From Lobulomyces angularis (lineage: Eukaryota > Chytridiomycota > Chytridiomycetes > Lobulomycetales > Lobulomycetaceae): DNA of 42,742 bases. The stretch spans positions 1-42,742 of the forward strand of contig JADHYX010000178.1 of NCBI GenBank assembly GCA_027604685.1, read 5' to 3'. Positions 1-12,366 of this stretch are shown in pieces. How positions within the stretch are numbered: position 1 is the first letter of the stretch; each line of letters starts with the position of its first letter. Under the pieces are notes generated by a model. The model searched no databases. It was not told where the DNA came from and was given only the letters and a program-made list of their open reading frames with translations. The translations under genes and the position numbers were made by a program.

Positions 1-565
1 AGAAAAACTTAAAAAATAGTATCAAATAATATAGTATTTAATAAATTTAAGGTGGAAGTTCTCAAATTTTTTTTTTTTGAAATAAAAATTAAAATAAAAA
101 AAAAAAAAAAAGAGAAGAAACAAAAAGAAAAATATAAAAAATAAAAAAATTTTTATGTTAATTTCTTCTCTATTTTTTTTTTAATGTTAATGTTGCAACT
201 GTGTCTGGACCTTTATTACAAAAAATAAACAAAAAAAAAAGGTAATTGGTATTGTGTATAAAAAAAAGTAATTGGTATTGCGTTAAAAAAAAAAGTAATT
301 GGTATTGCGTTAAAAAAAAAAAAATTGAAAAATAATAAAAAGCTCTAAACTGAACAAAAAAAAAAACATTAATTTTTAACCACTCCTCTTTTTTTAACTT
401 AGTAATTGTTAAAAATTTTTTAGAGAAAATTTTTAAAAAAAAAATAAAGATAAAACAAAATTTGAAATACTCAAAGTTTGCTTTACTTAATTTACTTCCA
501 GTTACCTTTTTTTTTTTTTAAAATTTAATCTGTTTAAAAAAAAGAAAGAGTAGGAAAAAAAAAAG
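1..565. other. Intergenic region at left edge
   Basis: No coding exon is supported here. The stretch is dominated by A and T runs, with a short tandem repeat at 242-314. It is presumably the 5' flank of the OPI1-like gene that follows. No TATA box or other promoter element stands out from the A/T background. Confidence 0.6.
242..314. repeat. Short tandem repeat, about three 26-27 bp units
   Basis: The core GTAATTGGTATTG starts at 242, 268 and 295, so the period is 26-27 bp. Each copy is followed by a short variable tail and an A run; copies 2 and 3 share the tail CGTTAAAA. It looks like a local tandem duplication in the region upstream of the OPI1-like gene. No function can be assigned. Confidence 0.8.
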
Positions 566-613
566 ATGTGTGGCTTTATGAGGCCTTTTGTACCACCAAC
601 TTTTTTGTTGTAA
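566..613 (+). promoter_or_regulatory. Candidate upstream ORF before the OPI1-like gene
   Basis: An ATG at 566 opens a 15-codon reading frame, MCGFMRPFVPPTFLL, ending in TAA at 611-613. That is 33 nt before the ATG at 647 chosen for the OPI1-like gene. If transcription starts upstream of 566, scanning ribosomes would meet this ATG first. The peptide is less A/T-biased than its surroundings (Pro, Cys, Arg, Gly). The transcript start is unknown, so regulatory use is inference. Confidence 0.35.
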
Positions 614-646
614 ATTCATTTTTTTTTCAAAGAGTTGGAAGGGAAG

Positions 647-1973
647 ATGAATATAAATTCGCTACTTTCTAGCAATAAATCTGAATTCAAACTAAAAACT
701 CCTCCTATTGAGATAAAAAATAACCCAAATTTTCATACGAACAACCGTGTTGGTCAACAAGAACAGTACTGTCAATTGGATAATACTGACAATGTTCAAA
801 GTTGTCAGCCTCTCTCTACTTCCTTGCATTCTAATTCAGGAAGCTTTATTGAAAGAGTCTCAAATTCTATTCCTATTGTAAACAAATCATTAAATAACAT
901 TCAGTACTATACGCCGCAGCTCATTCATTCAAGTGTTCAAACTGTCTCAACAGCCTTGCCATTAAATACTTTAGACAGGTTTGCTTGTTCTGGATTAGAT
1001 AGGGTATTTACTTAAAACTTTTTAATACTTGTTAATGGTTTTCCTGTTTAGCTTGGCTTATTTCCACAACAATCACAGCAAGAACCATTGGATGAGCCAG
1101 CATCTCCTACAGATTCTAACATTTCAAAAACTACTAATACAACAACGACTGCATCTTTAATACCATTTAGTGACTACAGTATAACCAGAGTTTCTGCTAG
1201 TGATAATCAAGTGGATCCTTCTTCAAGGTGGTCTGGTGTTGTAACAAGTGTCCAGCACAATTTTGGTCAGATGGTGATTAGTGATGAGGTGTTGAAGGGA
1301 ATTAAGTATTGCCTACAGTGGATTCAACATGCATATCACCATATCGATGAACAAATTAGAATTTTACGCAGTTATTTAGAAGATTCATACTCGAGGTATT
1401 TCAAAATTCCAACAAATTTTAATATTAAGATATTTTTAAATTATGCATGATATTAGATATTCCAATCAGTCTCATGAACCAAATTTAGAAAATAACGAAA
1501 TTGTTCAGGCAAAACATTCCCTTTTACTTGAAAAGATATTTTACGTAAAGCGCGAAGTAGTAGAAACTGTTCGCAAAGTTGTTGACATAATCAGTAGATA
1601 TGCTGCTGTTTACTTACCTGGTGATGCACGCCAGAGTGTTCGAGGGTTTATACTTTCTCTTCCTTCGAGATGGGTATATTTAGTATATCTAGAATCTTAA
1701 TGACTAAATTGTTTTAAGGCTACCGTGAATACAACGCAAAAATCGCAGCACGGAAAACCTACTAGTACACAAGAAGTTTTACAAACACCAACACCACCTT
1801 TAAGTCCTTTAGCGCAAGCGAACAAAGTTATGACTTTTGGTCAAGAGAGTTCTGATATGTTAAAAGGAGTTAACAATGTCTTCAGCCAAACTTTAGAGAG
1901 TGCTGAAAACATTTTAGGGAGAAAGGTGCATGTTCCTAGAAATATTAATGAAGACAAGATGGATTTAAATTAA
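647..1973 (+). CDS. OPI1: Opi1-domain transcriptional regulator
   Basis: Four exons: 647-1003, 1052-1395, 1457-1673, 1719-1973; 390 aa (yeast Opi1 has 404). The first ATG of the frame is at 647; upstream only a TTG is available. The N-terminal ~175 residues are polar and low complexity. The Opi1 domain begins near residue 177 with SSRWSGVV, followed by KYCLQWIQHAYHHIDEQI, a run around YAAVYLPGDARQSVRGF, and LPSRW|ATVN across the last intron. These blocks match the fungal Opi1 family (Pfam Opi1). In Saccharomyces, Opi1 represses inositol and phospholipid synthesis genes and is held at the ER by phosphatidic acid and Scs2. The same role here is inference. I see no clear FFAT motif. This family is essentially fungal and is one of the main reasons for calling the organism a fungus. 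Confidence 0.9.
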
Positions 1974-2747
1974 TTGATGAGATAAGATAATTTTTGTTAT
2001 TATTAAGAATATATATTTTAACATAAAATCGGGTTTCTGTATATGTATTTTTATAATGATAAATAATAAATTCTGTTTTGTGAGGCAACTAATTTAAACA
2101 CGGAGAGTTCTTTTTATTTTTTTTAGCTCACAAATTCATTATCCTTTTTTACAAAGTGGAAACAAAGTACTAATTCTCCATTTCGGTATGGCGAACGAAA
2201 ATTAGCTAGGACATTAGTTCTTAAGAACTGGGTTGGTACGCCTTGATTAAGCAATAATGATCTAAGTAACCACTTTGGTTTTATGTTGCAACATCATCCT
2301 GATTCCATAATTTTTAATGAGTAAGCAAATTAGTGTAGACAATTCGCTTTGGCAGCGAAACAACCGGTGAATAGTTACCTCATCGTTTCTCCAAGGTTTA
2401 AGATTCGTTTAAAGTTTGTGGAGATAATTCTGGAAGTAGGATAATCTATTAAATTTGCTAACATGAAAAATATTTTTGTCGCTGATGCCATCATTCAAGT
2501 AAAATTTTGCATATAGTCTGCTGAACTGGTTCTGTAATTGTCATAACACCTTCTGAGTGGTTTTGTAATTATCATAACATAGTTGTAATTGTGTGAGTGG
2601 TGCTGAAGAGTCTGAATTCTCCAAATTCTAACAATATTATAATGAATTAAAACTAGAAATTAGCAAATAGATTCAGCGTTTAGAAATCAATAAATTAATC
2701 AATAACACATTTTTAAAAAATTTTTTGTGCCAGCACAATTGCATCAA
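1974..2747. other. Intergenic region with small repeats
   Basis: No convincing exon. It contains a 12-nt perfect palindrome GTTCTTAAGAAC at 2217-2228 and two near-identical 21-nt copies at 2528-2548 and 2559-2579 (GGTTCTGTAATTGTCATAACA and a two-mismatch copy), 31 bp apart. A 40-codon open stretch follows an acceptor-like TTTTTTTTAG near 2126 but ends in TGA, and I could not join it to either neighbour. Base composition is more even here than in most other gaps, so an unrecognised noncoding RNA or decayed gene is possible. Confidence 0.5.
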
Positions 2748-3734
2748 ATGACTTCTTTTTTGTTTGCTTTTAATAGCTATGCTGCAAGATTAAACAATAA
2801 AAATGCAATTCAAATAACAAGAGTAGCTATTAATATTTTTGAAAGGAAACACAACACTTATGTAAGTTGCAACCCTAAATTTATATTTGTTTCAGTTATT
2901 TAAAAATTCAGAATTTTTTTTAATTGAATTAATTGCCTATTATATTTTAAATTTTTCAAGATTCGAGCTTCGGATGAGGTATAGTTAATATAATTAAATA
3001 ACTTTAAATTTCAGGTTTTATTTACAGTAGGCGCTTTAGGAGATCAAGAAGCAAGAAGAGAGCGAAGTAAGCTTTATTATATAATTGATATGAAGCCCAA
3101 GTTACAATAAAATCATTTTCGAAGAACAATTTTAATTATTCATGTTATTAATTATTAACAATTACATAAGTGCTACGAGAAATTATGCAGGTGGATAAGT
3201 TTAAAACCAGAGAGGAAGCCTTACCAAAATTTAAAATGATAGAAGATTCAAATAGAAGATCTTTAGGTTTAGCCATGTTGCCGTATCGAATCGGATTATT
3301 TGCTTCAATTACAGGAGCAATTATGTGTGTTCCTATGATCTTTCAATTTGACTGCGTTATGTACTTTAATCATCATTTTGTCACTGCCGATATTCCTGAG
3401 CCGAAAGATTTAGAAACTTGGCTTGAAGTTGGTATGGAGAAAAACTTTTAAAAAAAATTTTTTAATGTAATATTAGGCTCATTTGCTTGGAATTGGATGG
3501 AACCTGTTCTAGGAACAATTAGTTTTATATTACTTAGCTTGCAATTTGCTCGTAATCAATTAAGGGTGCTTGGAATATTTAAGCTATTTATTAATTGTTT
3601 TTTAGAATATTGGAGCACGGCCGTATACTAGTTGGTATAAACATCGGCGTTCAGAGAGATTGACGAAAGAATTTCCACAATACGACAAGTTTATTTTAAA
3701 AGCATTTAGTGAAGGAGATCCTTTGAGTGTATGA
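2748..3734 (+). CDS. Conserved membrane protein of unknown function
   Basis: Six exons: 2748-2861, 2961-2978 (an 18-nt microexon), 3015-3066, 3171-3431, 3477-3565, 3606-3734; 220 aa. All phases agree and each intron is GT-AG. Two hydrophobic segments are visible: one after LGLAMLPYRIGLFASITGA and a second in WNWMEPVLGTISFILLSLQF. A strongly patterned block between them reads DIPEPKDLETWLEVG. The N-terminus is Arg/Lys-rich without acidic residues at first, which fits mitochondrial import but is not proof. The DLETWLEVG...WNWMEP block looks like a conserved eukaryotic family, but I know no established function or symbol for it. The start codon rests on the first in-frame ATG and an in-phase downstream chain, so the first two exons are less certain than the rest. 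Confidence 0.8.
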
Positions 3735-3894
3735 TGTTGTTACAAAAGAAATGGTGTGGCGTAGCAGTGTCTAATTTTGCTGAAATAAAATTTTCAAAAA
3801 TATCTCTTTGGCATACTATTGCAATTAAAAATTTCTGCATTAACATATTAAAAAAAAATCAACTCATTTTTATTTGCAATTAATTTATACACTG

Positions 3895-5121
3895 ATGGAT
3901 GATTTAGAAATTGGACATCAAGAAGCATCTTTAGCAGAATCTTTCTTTCTTAAAAATGACTTAAAAAGTGCAATTCATCATCATAAAAAAGCAAGCTTTC
4001 TTTTTAAAAACTGCTTAAACAATCAAGAAAATTTATTAAATATTAAAACAAAAGAAACATTGAATTTACTCTTTAAATACCACCTACAGAAAGCTGATGA
4101 TTTACAGAGGCAATTAATGAAGAAGAACAATCTAATGGTAATTAATATTTTCTGCATTATTTACCAAGATTAATATATTTGTGACTCTTTGCACTTTATT
4201 TCATCTTTTTTTTTTAATTGTGTTAATATCTTTTTATTGAAGCAAATACATTAATTATTATTTTTTCGTTAACATTTCTTAAGGTACGAGAGGAGAAATA
4301 CATTGACCCTTTTGAAAAATTCTGGGAAAACGTTGAAACTTTAGTGAATAATGGAAAAGGAGCAGTTGCATTTACTACAGCTGCTCAAATTTTAGCAAAT
4401 AATGAACAAGAAAATTGTGATATTTCAAATGATCCAGCAAATTTAGTAAGTTTATTTAAAAATAAAAAGCTTTCGTAAAATCTTTTAAATTTAACATTTT
4501 ACAGCAAGAACAGTTTGGCTCATACTTTATTGTACCAAGAACTGAAAATTTTACTGACGTGAACTTAAAATTTTCATTTTCCTCTCCACTTAATGCTGAA
4601 AACCATCTTCATAGATTTAAAAATCCTTTAGTTGGAGGTAAATCTAACAAAAAGTCTTTTGAAGAATTGGAACTGGAAAATGAATTGTTAAAAAAAACTT
4701 TAAATGAATTAACTTTAAGAATGGTTTTTTTTTTTTTTTTTTTTGTTTTGTTATTCATAATCAATATTTTTAGGAATTGGCTGAAAAAGCAAAAAAGGAA
4801 AATTATTTGTTAAAAAGTTCCATAATCCAGTTTAAACAAGACTTTCATAAAAATCAGAATGCTGCTGGCAGTAGTAGCTTAAATTCAAAAGGCCGCTATA
4901 GCAGTGCGCTTAATACATCGAAAGGAGATTGCTTTCCTGCTGAAAAGGTTTCTGCATCAGAAAACTTGAAGATTATGCAATTGGAACGAGAAATTGAAAA
5001 TTTAAAGAAGAAAAATACCAATTTAGAAGAAAAATGGAATAATTTAAAAGAAGTTGCAAAAAAAAGATTGAAAGAAGGTGAAAAACTATCAAGTAATTCA
5101 AATAATACCCATCACCAATAA
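3895..5121 (+). CDS. MIT-domain coiled-coil protein, NRBF2/Atg38-like
   Basis: Four exons: 3895-4137, 4284-4445, 4505-4723, 4774-5121; 323 aa. Residues 1-75 form a helical MIT-like unit (HQEASLAESFFLKNDLKSAI, then a second helix with HKKA), the arrangement at the start of NRBF2 and yeast Atg38. Exon 2 carries DPFEKFWENVETLVNNGKGA, a block I associate with fungal members of this family. The C-terminal half is charged coiled coil with leucine heptads (ELELENELLKKTLNEL and later). NRBF2/Atg38 joins the autophagy PI3-kinase complex I (Vps34-Vps15-Atg6-Atg14). That role is inferred from family resemblance. The intron at 4724-4773 begins GTTTTTTT, a weak donor. The gene is convergent with RPN11, 238 bp away. 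Confidence 0.75.
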
Positions 5122-5359
5122 CAATGGTCGCCACATATGATTAAAATTTGTATAGTTATATTCATTTGAATTATTTTTTTTACAATTATTATTAACTCAA
5201 TAATTTTAACATTGATATTGTTTATATTTTAATTATTGTATTTGCTGTTGGCTGTAACAGCTTTATTCTTATTAGAATCAATTTTTTACCATAATTTAGA
5301 AATAGTCATTACCAACGAAGAAAAAATAAGTTTATTAATTAATATTTATTCAAATGCAT

Positions 5360-6578
<1,219 letters not shown>

Positions 6579-7294
6579 TTTATATTGTTACGTTTTTTAT
6601 GCAATTTCTAGAGAGAGGGTTTTATCAAAGGAAATATTGGAAACTTGTGAAATTTATATTATATTTTATCAAATAATTCAAAAAAAAAATTAAAAATTTG
6701 TTGTTTTATTCAGAAATTATGAAAAATAAGATGATATCATTTAGTCTGTAAAGAGTGTTTTACTTTTTGTAAAACTGACCATAAACAAGGTATTATGTTA
6801 AAGAAAAGTTAATTTTGTGAACAGCACAATTCCTTGATAATAACTATATCTTTGTCAATAACTCTATTGTAAATGGCAAACATATTTGATTTCACTTGGC
6901 AATATATATACTATTGATACTTTTTATTGAAAGCAAATTGTGAGCATATGGTGAATTGAAATCCTGTAAAAAGGCTTTGTAACAAGGATGACTTAACAAC
7001 ATTAAGTAAAAAGGAGGTTGTGAAAGGTACTTTGTAACATGGTTCCGGATCGTTGTAGTTAAGAAGATAATTTTTTCCTAGATAGTTTTCGCTATTTTTT
7101 TTCTTAGTTGGTTTATAAATTTTGGTGCTTTATTTTTAAACTTACTAATAAAAATTATAGCTATTATATATTTTTATTAACAAATTATCATTTTTCTTGT
7201 GAAAATAGAAGAAATAAAATTTTTTTCTAGAAAATTTTTACCAATTTGTAATCTGAAGACTAAATAATCTACAAAAAAATTTTAAAATAATTCG
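6579..7294. other. Divergent intergenic region between RPN11 and the 7TM gene
   Basis: 716 bp with no supported exon on either strand. It must hold the promoters of both divergent genes. A/T-rich throughout; no recognisable repeat, RNA gene or regulatory motif was found by eye. Confidence 0.6.
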
Positions 7295-8317
7295 ATGGAC
7301 AAAAGATTGGAGGACACATTACAAGTCTGCATTGAAATACTTACAACAATGCTCCTATTACCTTTTCTCATTAAAAACATTAAATTCTATAAGTTGGCGA
7401 CGCCAAGAAAATTAATTTTTTTTTGTGCACTTTCATCAACACTCTCTCAGGCGTTTATCTGTATTGCAGTTTTTAATAGAATTTCTGTGCATCTAATTCT
7501 TGGAAAGTTGTTTTACTCTCTCAGTATCTACTTATTAGCTCTTCTTACAATTAACAGGTAATATTTTTTGAACTTTCAAATTTGTGATTAAACTTTAACT
7601 ACTTTTTAAATTGTTATTATTTTTATAGTTAATTCAAATTATTAATTAAACTTTTTTAATTTTAAGATATAGACATTTTAAGATTGTTTTAAACGGGTCA
7701 AAAGAAAATGTACTTTTGAATGTTTTAGAAATTTTTTTGGCTTTGTTTGCACTCGTCAACAAGACACAAATAATTTATTTCTCAATGATACATTCAACCT
7801 TATGGAATTACGTTAATATAATATTTACTCTTCTAGTACTAATTATTGAAGTATATTACTTGTTGAAAATTTTGAATATTACTTTAATAAAGACATCAAG
7901 TGAAATTGTTTTGGGAGATAACATGGACTCAAGCAGAAGTTACAATGCAAATTACGCTGCCACTAAATTGAAATACAAACTAAGAATTTGTTTGTTTTGC
8001 ATATTTTTTATTGATATTACTGCAATCCTGGTTGTGGTATTTTCCTTGAACATTTTCCACAACTATCATGACTTTTTGGCTGAGCTAATGACAAGTTTTT
8101 CTGTAAGAATAATATCTAAAAGAAAAACATTGTAATTGACACTTGTTAGGTTGTGCATATCTTTTTCAGCTTATCGTTATTAGAATTCATAAGAAAAGGA
8201 TTAACCCCTGCACGTAGAAAAATGGGGTCGTTAAGGAAAAAGAAATCACCTTTGAAACCGGTGACTCAGCTAAGTTCCGTACATTTACATGATACAACGA
8301 AAGAAGTAGAAGTTTAG
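7295..8317 (+). CDS. Seven-transmembrane protein, candidate orphan receptor
   Basis: Three exons: 7295-7557, 7667-8102, 8150-8317; 288 aa, ATG at 7295. About seven hydrophobic helices are visible: residues ~10-32, 38-60, 66-86, 104-124, 136-160, 190-215 and 226-250. The tail is basic and Ser/Thr-containing (RRKMGSLRKKKSPLKP). Helix 3 ends in LLTINRYRHFKIV, resembling the (D/E)RYxxI element at the cytoplasmic end of helix 3 in rhodopsin-class receptors; the NRY triplet (residues 87-89) spans the first splice junction. The family is not one I can name and the resemblance may be convergent. Using the acceptor at 8148-8149 rather than 8170 gives the long basic tail. A flagellated-cell chemosensor is possible but is inference. 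Confidence 0.7.
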
Positions 8318-8352
8318 TGCTTTTTTTCTTTTAATTATAACTGTAAGAGATT

Positions 8353-9268
8353 ATGAGTGCTTCACCCACAACTTCAAGTAAGACACTTTCAATGTAAAAT
8401 ATATATTTTTATTTAAATTAAAATTAGAAAAATTATCATTTGACATTAAAAGATTTCATGTATTGTCATAATTATAAGTAATGTATGAAAAGTGTCAAAA
8501 TTTTCAAAAAAATTTTCAATAAAACAAATCCATTTAGATAACTTAAACTTCATTAGAAGAACTTCTCCATTGAAGAAGTCGAGTCATCAGCTTCCGTCGC
8601 AAATTCAGTCAAATATTAAAGTATTAACCTTTCTGATTCAAATTTTGGCATGTTAAGTTATACTCTAAATAATTTCAAAAACTCTTACCATACTTATAAC
8701 AATGGCCTTTTTGATGAGAACGAAAAACTTCTGTAGCATTGATAACGTTTCTTTTCTTTTTTTTGGTTTTATCCTATCTTTACCTTTCCACTTAAAAAAT
8801 GGAATCTTGTTAATAAAAAAAAGTAATATTCAGTTATTAGTGAAAAAGGAGACAGATATTAGATGTTTATGCCAAAGATTTGATGCATGAAAAATTTGAA
8901 TCAAGGCTTTAGGCAAATACAAGAAACAGTAAATAAAAACAAAGTTTGGAGGAGGAGTAATTTAAATTAAAAAATGAAATTTTCAACTTGCATTATTTAC
9001 TAACCAGTGAAGTATATTTAAATTTTTTTTTTTCAGGCTCAAGAAACTTAACTGAAGGTTAGAAGCAAAGATAACTTCATTGCACCATTAACAATGTTTT
9101 TTTTAAAACTCTTGAAAGAAAATAAGTACTCTACTAAGCATTTTCATGCATAATGTGTATGGAGATAAACAATTTTGCAAATATCGTTTTTGAATTTAAT
9201 GATAAGACCTAGAAAATGAGTACTCTGATGACGGAATATATATTGACAAATTTGGATTGTTAAATTAA
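8353..9268 (+). pseudogene. Possible decayed or unresolved multi-exon gene
   Basis: Coding-like pieces on the plus strand do not form one clean chain. An ATG at 8353 (MSASPTTS) splices plausibly at 8377/8428 and 8459/8557. From 8557 a frame stays open for about 180 nt, running through KNFSIEEVESSASVANSVKY and on to LFDENEKLL, but is interrupted by one TAA at 8617-8619. Further on, VYAKDLMHEKFESR (about 8863-8905) continues as FRQIQETVNKNKVW only after a frame change. A final NEYSDDGIYIDKFGLLN ends in TAA at 9266-9268 after an acceptor-like CCTAG. Either introns I could not place explain the breaks, or this is a pseudogene. No protein family was recognised. Confidence 0.3.
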
Positions 9269-9641
9269 TTCAAAAAAGAGAAAATTAAAAAGCCAGTACA
9301 CTTCATATGGATTTCATATCAATTTGAGTCATTTTTTGTGGTCTAAAGTACAATCTATTGTTTGCGCTTTCAATTTATTGCAACAACATATTTGAAACTT
9401 CAAAATTATAATTTTTTTTTTTTTTTACAATAAATCATCTAACTTTATAAACATAAAGTTTGGCGCAATAAAAGACCAAATCAATACAAGAAGAAAAAAC
9501 AGCTAAAATTAATATCCTACAAAAAATATAAAAAAAAAAATTCATTTGATACAATCTATAATTAACAGAACTCAAAACTAGCCAAAAGGTTTAAAATTGC
9601 AGTTTTATTTTTTTATTTTTTTTTTTATTTTTTTTTTCATT
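9269..9641. other. Intergenic A/T-rich stretch
   Basis: No exon supported. It contains long T runs (for example around 9410-9425 and 9605-9638) and is the downstream flank of the Groucho/TLE gene, which ends at 9642. Confidence 0.6.
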
Positions 9642-12366
9642 TTAATAATGCACTTCATATATATGTGCATTATTTTCACCAGAACTTAAAAAAAAAATTG
9701 TTTTGAATTATGGCTAATGTTTTTTTTTATTAAAAATACCCAGTAACAATATATTTTCCATCTCGACTAATATCACAACTCAAAATTGAACTATTTTCCA
9801 ACTGCTGAAATAAAGTTTCACATGTTAAACTTTTCCATGCAATCCATTTATGGTCTTTCCCCGATGTCACAAACCAGCTTCCATTGGGTGAATATTTTAG
9901 ACCTAAAACACAGCTGTCATGTAATCGCAACGTTCTATTCATATCAAAATTTGAGAGAAATCGAACGTCAACAGCTGAAGTCTCCAACCTTCAACAGTAG
10001 TCAAAAAAATTAAAAAAACATAAATAGAGTACCCAGCGGCTATTATAGGCTCCATTGGACAAACACCTAAGCTAAATATCTGCGAATTAAAGGTATATTG
10101 ACAATGTTCGGTTCCTTCAGTAATATCCCAAACTCTAACGGTCTTATCTAAACTTCCGGTAATTAACTTTTGACCATCAGGTGTTAAGCAGCAACAAGTA
10201 ACGCTATCACCGTGTCCATCAAACGTCTTTACTAACTGTAATGTATGTAAATCCCACATATTGATTGAACCATCAGAGCAACAGCTAAAACATACACTAG
10301 AATCCTTGGAGGTGCATAACGCGTATGTTAATTGATTTGGGGTCTGCAAATTTCCGGTGATGGTAGGATTACCCTAATTTTTTTTTTAACAATTAAAAAC
10401 AATATTTCGATAAAAATACTGAGGAGATATCACAAATAACGATAAATCTTGCCTCCCCACCAACTATCATCGTTTTTGAATCTCTAGTAATATGAATGGC
10501 CCTAATATAGTTATCCTAAATTTAAAAAAAAAAAATAAACTTGATTTAAAACTAGTCATAGGGGAATCAATCTTACTAGACAGTCCAAGCTACCAACATT
10601 AATTCCTTTTCTATTTTCATTCATATTGGAAACATCCCAAATTTTAACAATACCCTTAGAAAAAAAAAAAAATAAGTTAGTTTATTCAAACATTGGTGAT
10701 TACCCTTCCCCCAGTATAAACATAATGAAAAGGATGAGATAAAGCTAATGCACAAACTACTTCCCCATGCGGTAGTGTTGCAATTAACTGTACTCCCTTT
10801 GGTGTAGCGCTTTTTACAGAATCAGGATTTAAAAGGGTTAAACCTCGTGGAACACTTGGAAGGGAAACTGAAGTCGGACTTCGCGGTGGTGGTATTTGAG
10901 GTACTGAACCTCTTCTGGTGACAAAAAAAAAATTTACACAGAAATTTAAATTGAATTTAAAAAGAAAAATTTCACCTTGAAATGAATGGAGGAGTATTTA
11001 AATGCTGAGTTGCCAAATTTTGATTTTGAAACTGCTGAGAAAGTAACATACTATCCTGAGCCGGAAATCTCGGAGCTAAAAAGAAAAGATTATTAGAGGA
11101 GAATGTTTTTTCTGAAAATATTTATACATAAAGAATTTTCCATCTAAAAAAATTATTGACATTAGATAAATTAGTTCAAAACAAATATCATATATATACC
11201 ACCTCGTTATCAAGCCTTGATCTTTTGCTATTTTGTGGATGCATCAATTCTAAGAATTAATATTAAAAGATTAATGTTAAAAAAATAAATTGGAAATGTA
11301 CCTTCTTTATAAGCTTCCATTCTAACTTTTGATGGCCTACCTCTACCTCTGTTTTTGGCATCTAAATCCTCTATAAGCTGCCCTCGGACTACACCATTTG
11401 GTGGAGTAATTCTTTCCTCTCGCTTTTTAAATACGGTAGTTAATTAAAAAAAATAATTTAACTACAGTCATCATTACCATATCATTCAATAAAACAGGAG
11501 CTTGCGGAGGAGGAGGTAAAGTAGAATCTGTAATGGATTTAATGGATTCCATATCCTGGCGGACACCAGCCTGTACATTAGGAGTCAGCATTGGTAATAA
11601 CTGATTTATGATTGCTTGATATCTGTTATTAATGTCGACTTGTTTATGAACTTCTGCATTTAATTGATATGCCATCTCCCAATGCTAAATAGCAACAAAA
11701 AAAACATTTTAATTTCAATTGTAAAAACTTAAAAATAAAGAAACCCATGAAATATTAAGTATTAAAATAAATGATTAAGTCTTTGTAAAGATTTTTTTCT
11801 AATGCTGGTACCTTAGCGTACTGAAGATGTAGCTCAGATTTTTCTCTTGAATTATTTTCAACTTTATATTCTAAAGCGCTAAATTCCTCTTTAATTTTTT
11901 CACAATAATCAAAGATTTTAGAATTATTCGCTGGATATGATCTGACATTCTGCACCATTGGTTGTACACTTGGAAGTAATTGTCGGGAAGGAAGCTGTAG
12001 CAGATGGTGATCTTGCTGAACTTGAGGAGAAAGGGGAATATTGCGCTTAATGTCATCTTGACTGCTATGAATCTGCCGCTGATTACTACTATAATTCATG
12101 GATATGGGTTTATCACCAACTTCATATGGGATTTGCTTAGGGTAAGTTGAATTTGGAGGAGACTGAATTTTATTTAATGAAGCAATTTTATTTAAGCAAG
12201 CTTGTTGCAGATTTTGAGAGTTTTGAAGATTTGAAAGGGGAGGAAGAGTGATAGGAAGCGATAAATTGCTAGTGGATGCAGATAACAGAGGTGATTGAGG
12301 ATTGGGCTGTTGGGTAGAAGGAGGAGAAGTTATGCTGTTTACTGCTGGTGCATTTGCGGTTGTCAT
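9642..12366 (-). CDS. gro: Groucho/TLE-family transcriptional corepressor
   Basis: Twelve exons (minus strand): 11812-12366, 11478-11684, 11302-11422, 11200-11249, 11128-11143 (16 nt), 10976-11075, 10704-10914, 10577-10654, 10420-10515, 10033-10373, 9740-9988, 9642-9684; 688 aa, phases consistent throughout. Residues ~133-250 match the Groucho Q oligomerisation domain (FDYCEKIKEEFSALEYK, then HWEMAYQLNAEVHKQVDINN). The linker carries an AT-hook-like RGRGRPSK (~279-286) and a KRSRLD nuclear-localisation-like motif. Residues ~375-688 form the WD40 propeller with family hallmarks DNYIRAIHI, VCFSCCSDGSINMWDLH and the terminal SGENNAHIYEVHY. Groucho proteins are recruited by DNA-binding repressors carrying eh1 or WRPW motifs. 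The N-terminal ~130 residues are Pro/Ser/Gln-rich. Fungi normally use Tup1 for this job; the Q domain and the C-terminus clearly favour Groucho over Tup1. Confidence 0.93.

Noticed and set aside
635..646. TTG-started extension of the OPI1-like frame
   Set aside because: Non-ATG start with no conservation; the in-frame ATG at 647 is preferred.
8702..8890. 62-codon plus-strand frame
   Set aside because: Crosses acceptor-like sites and low-complexity T runs, with no conserved features; the other frame in this interval looks more coding-like.
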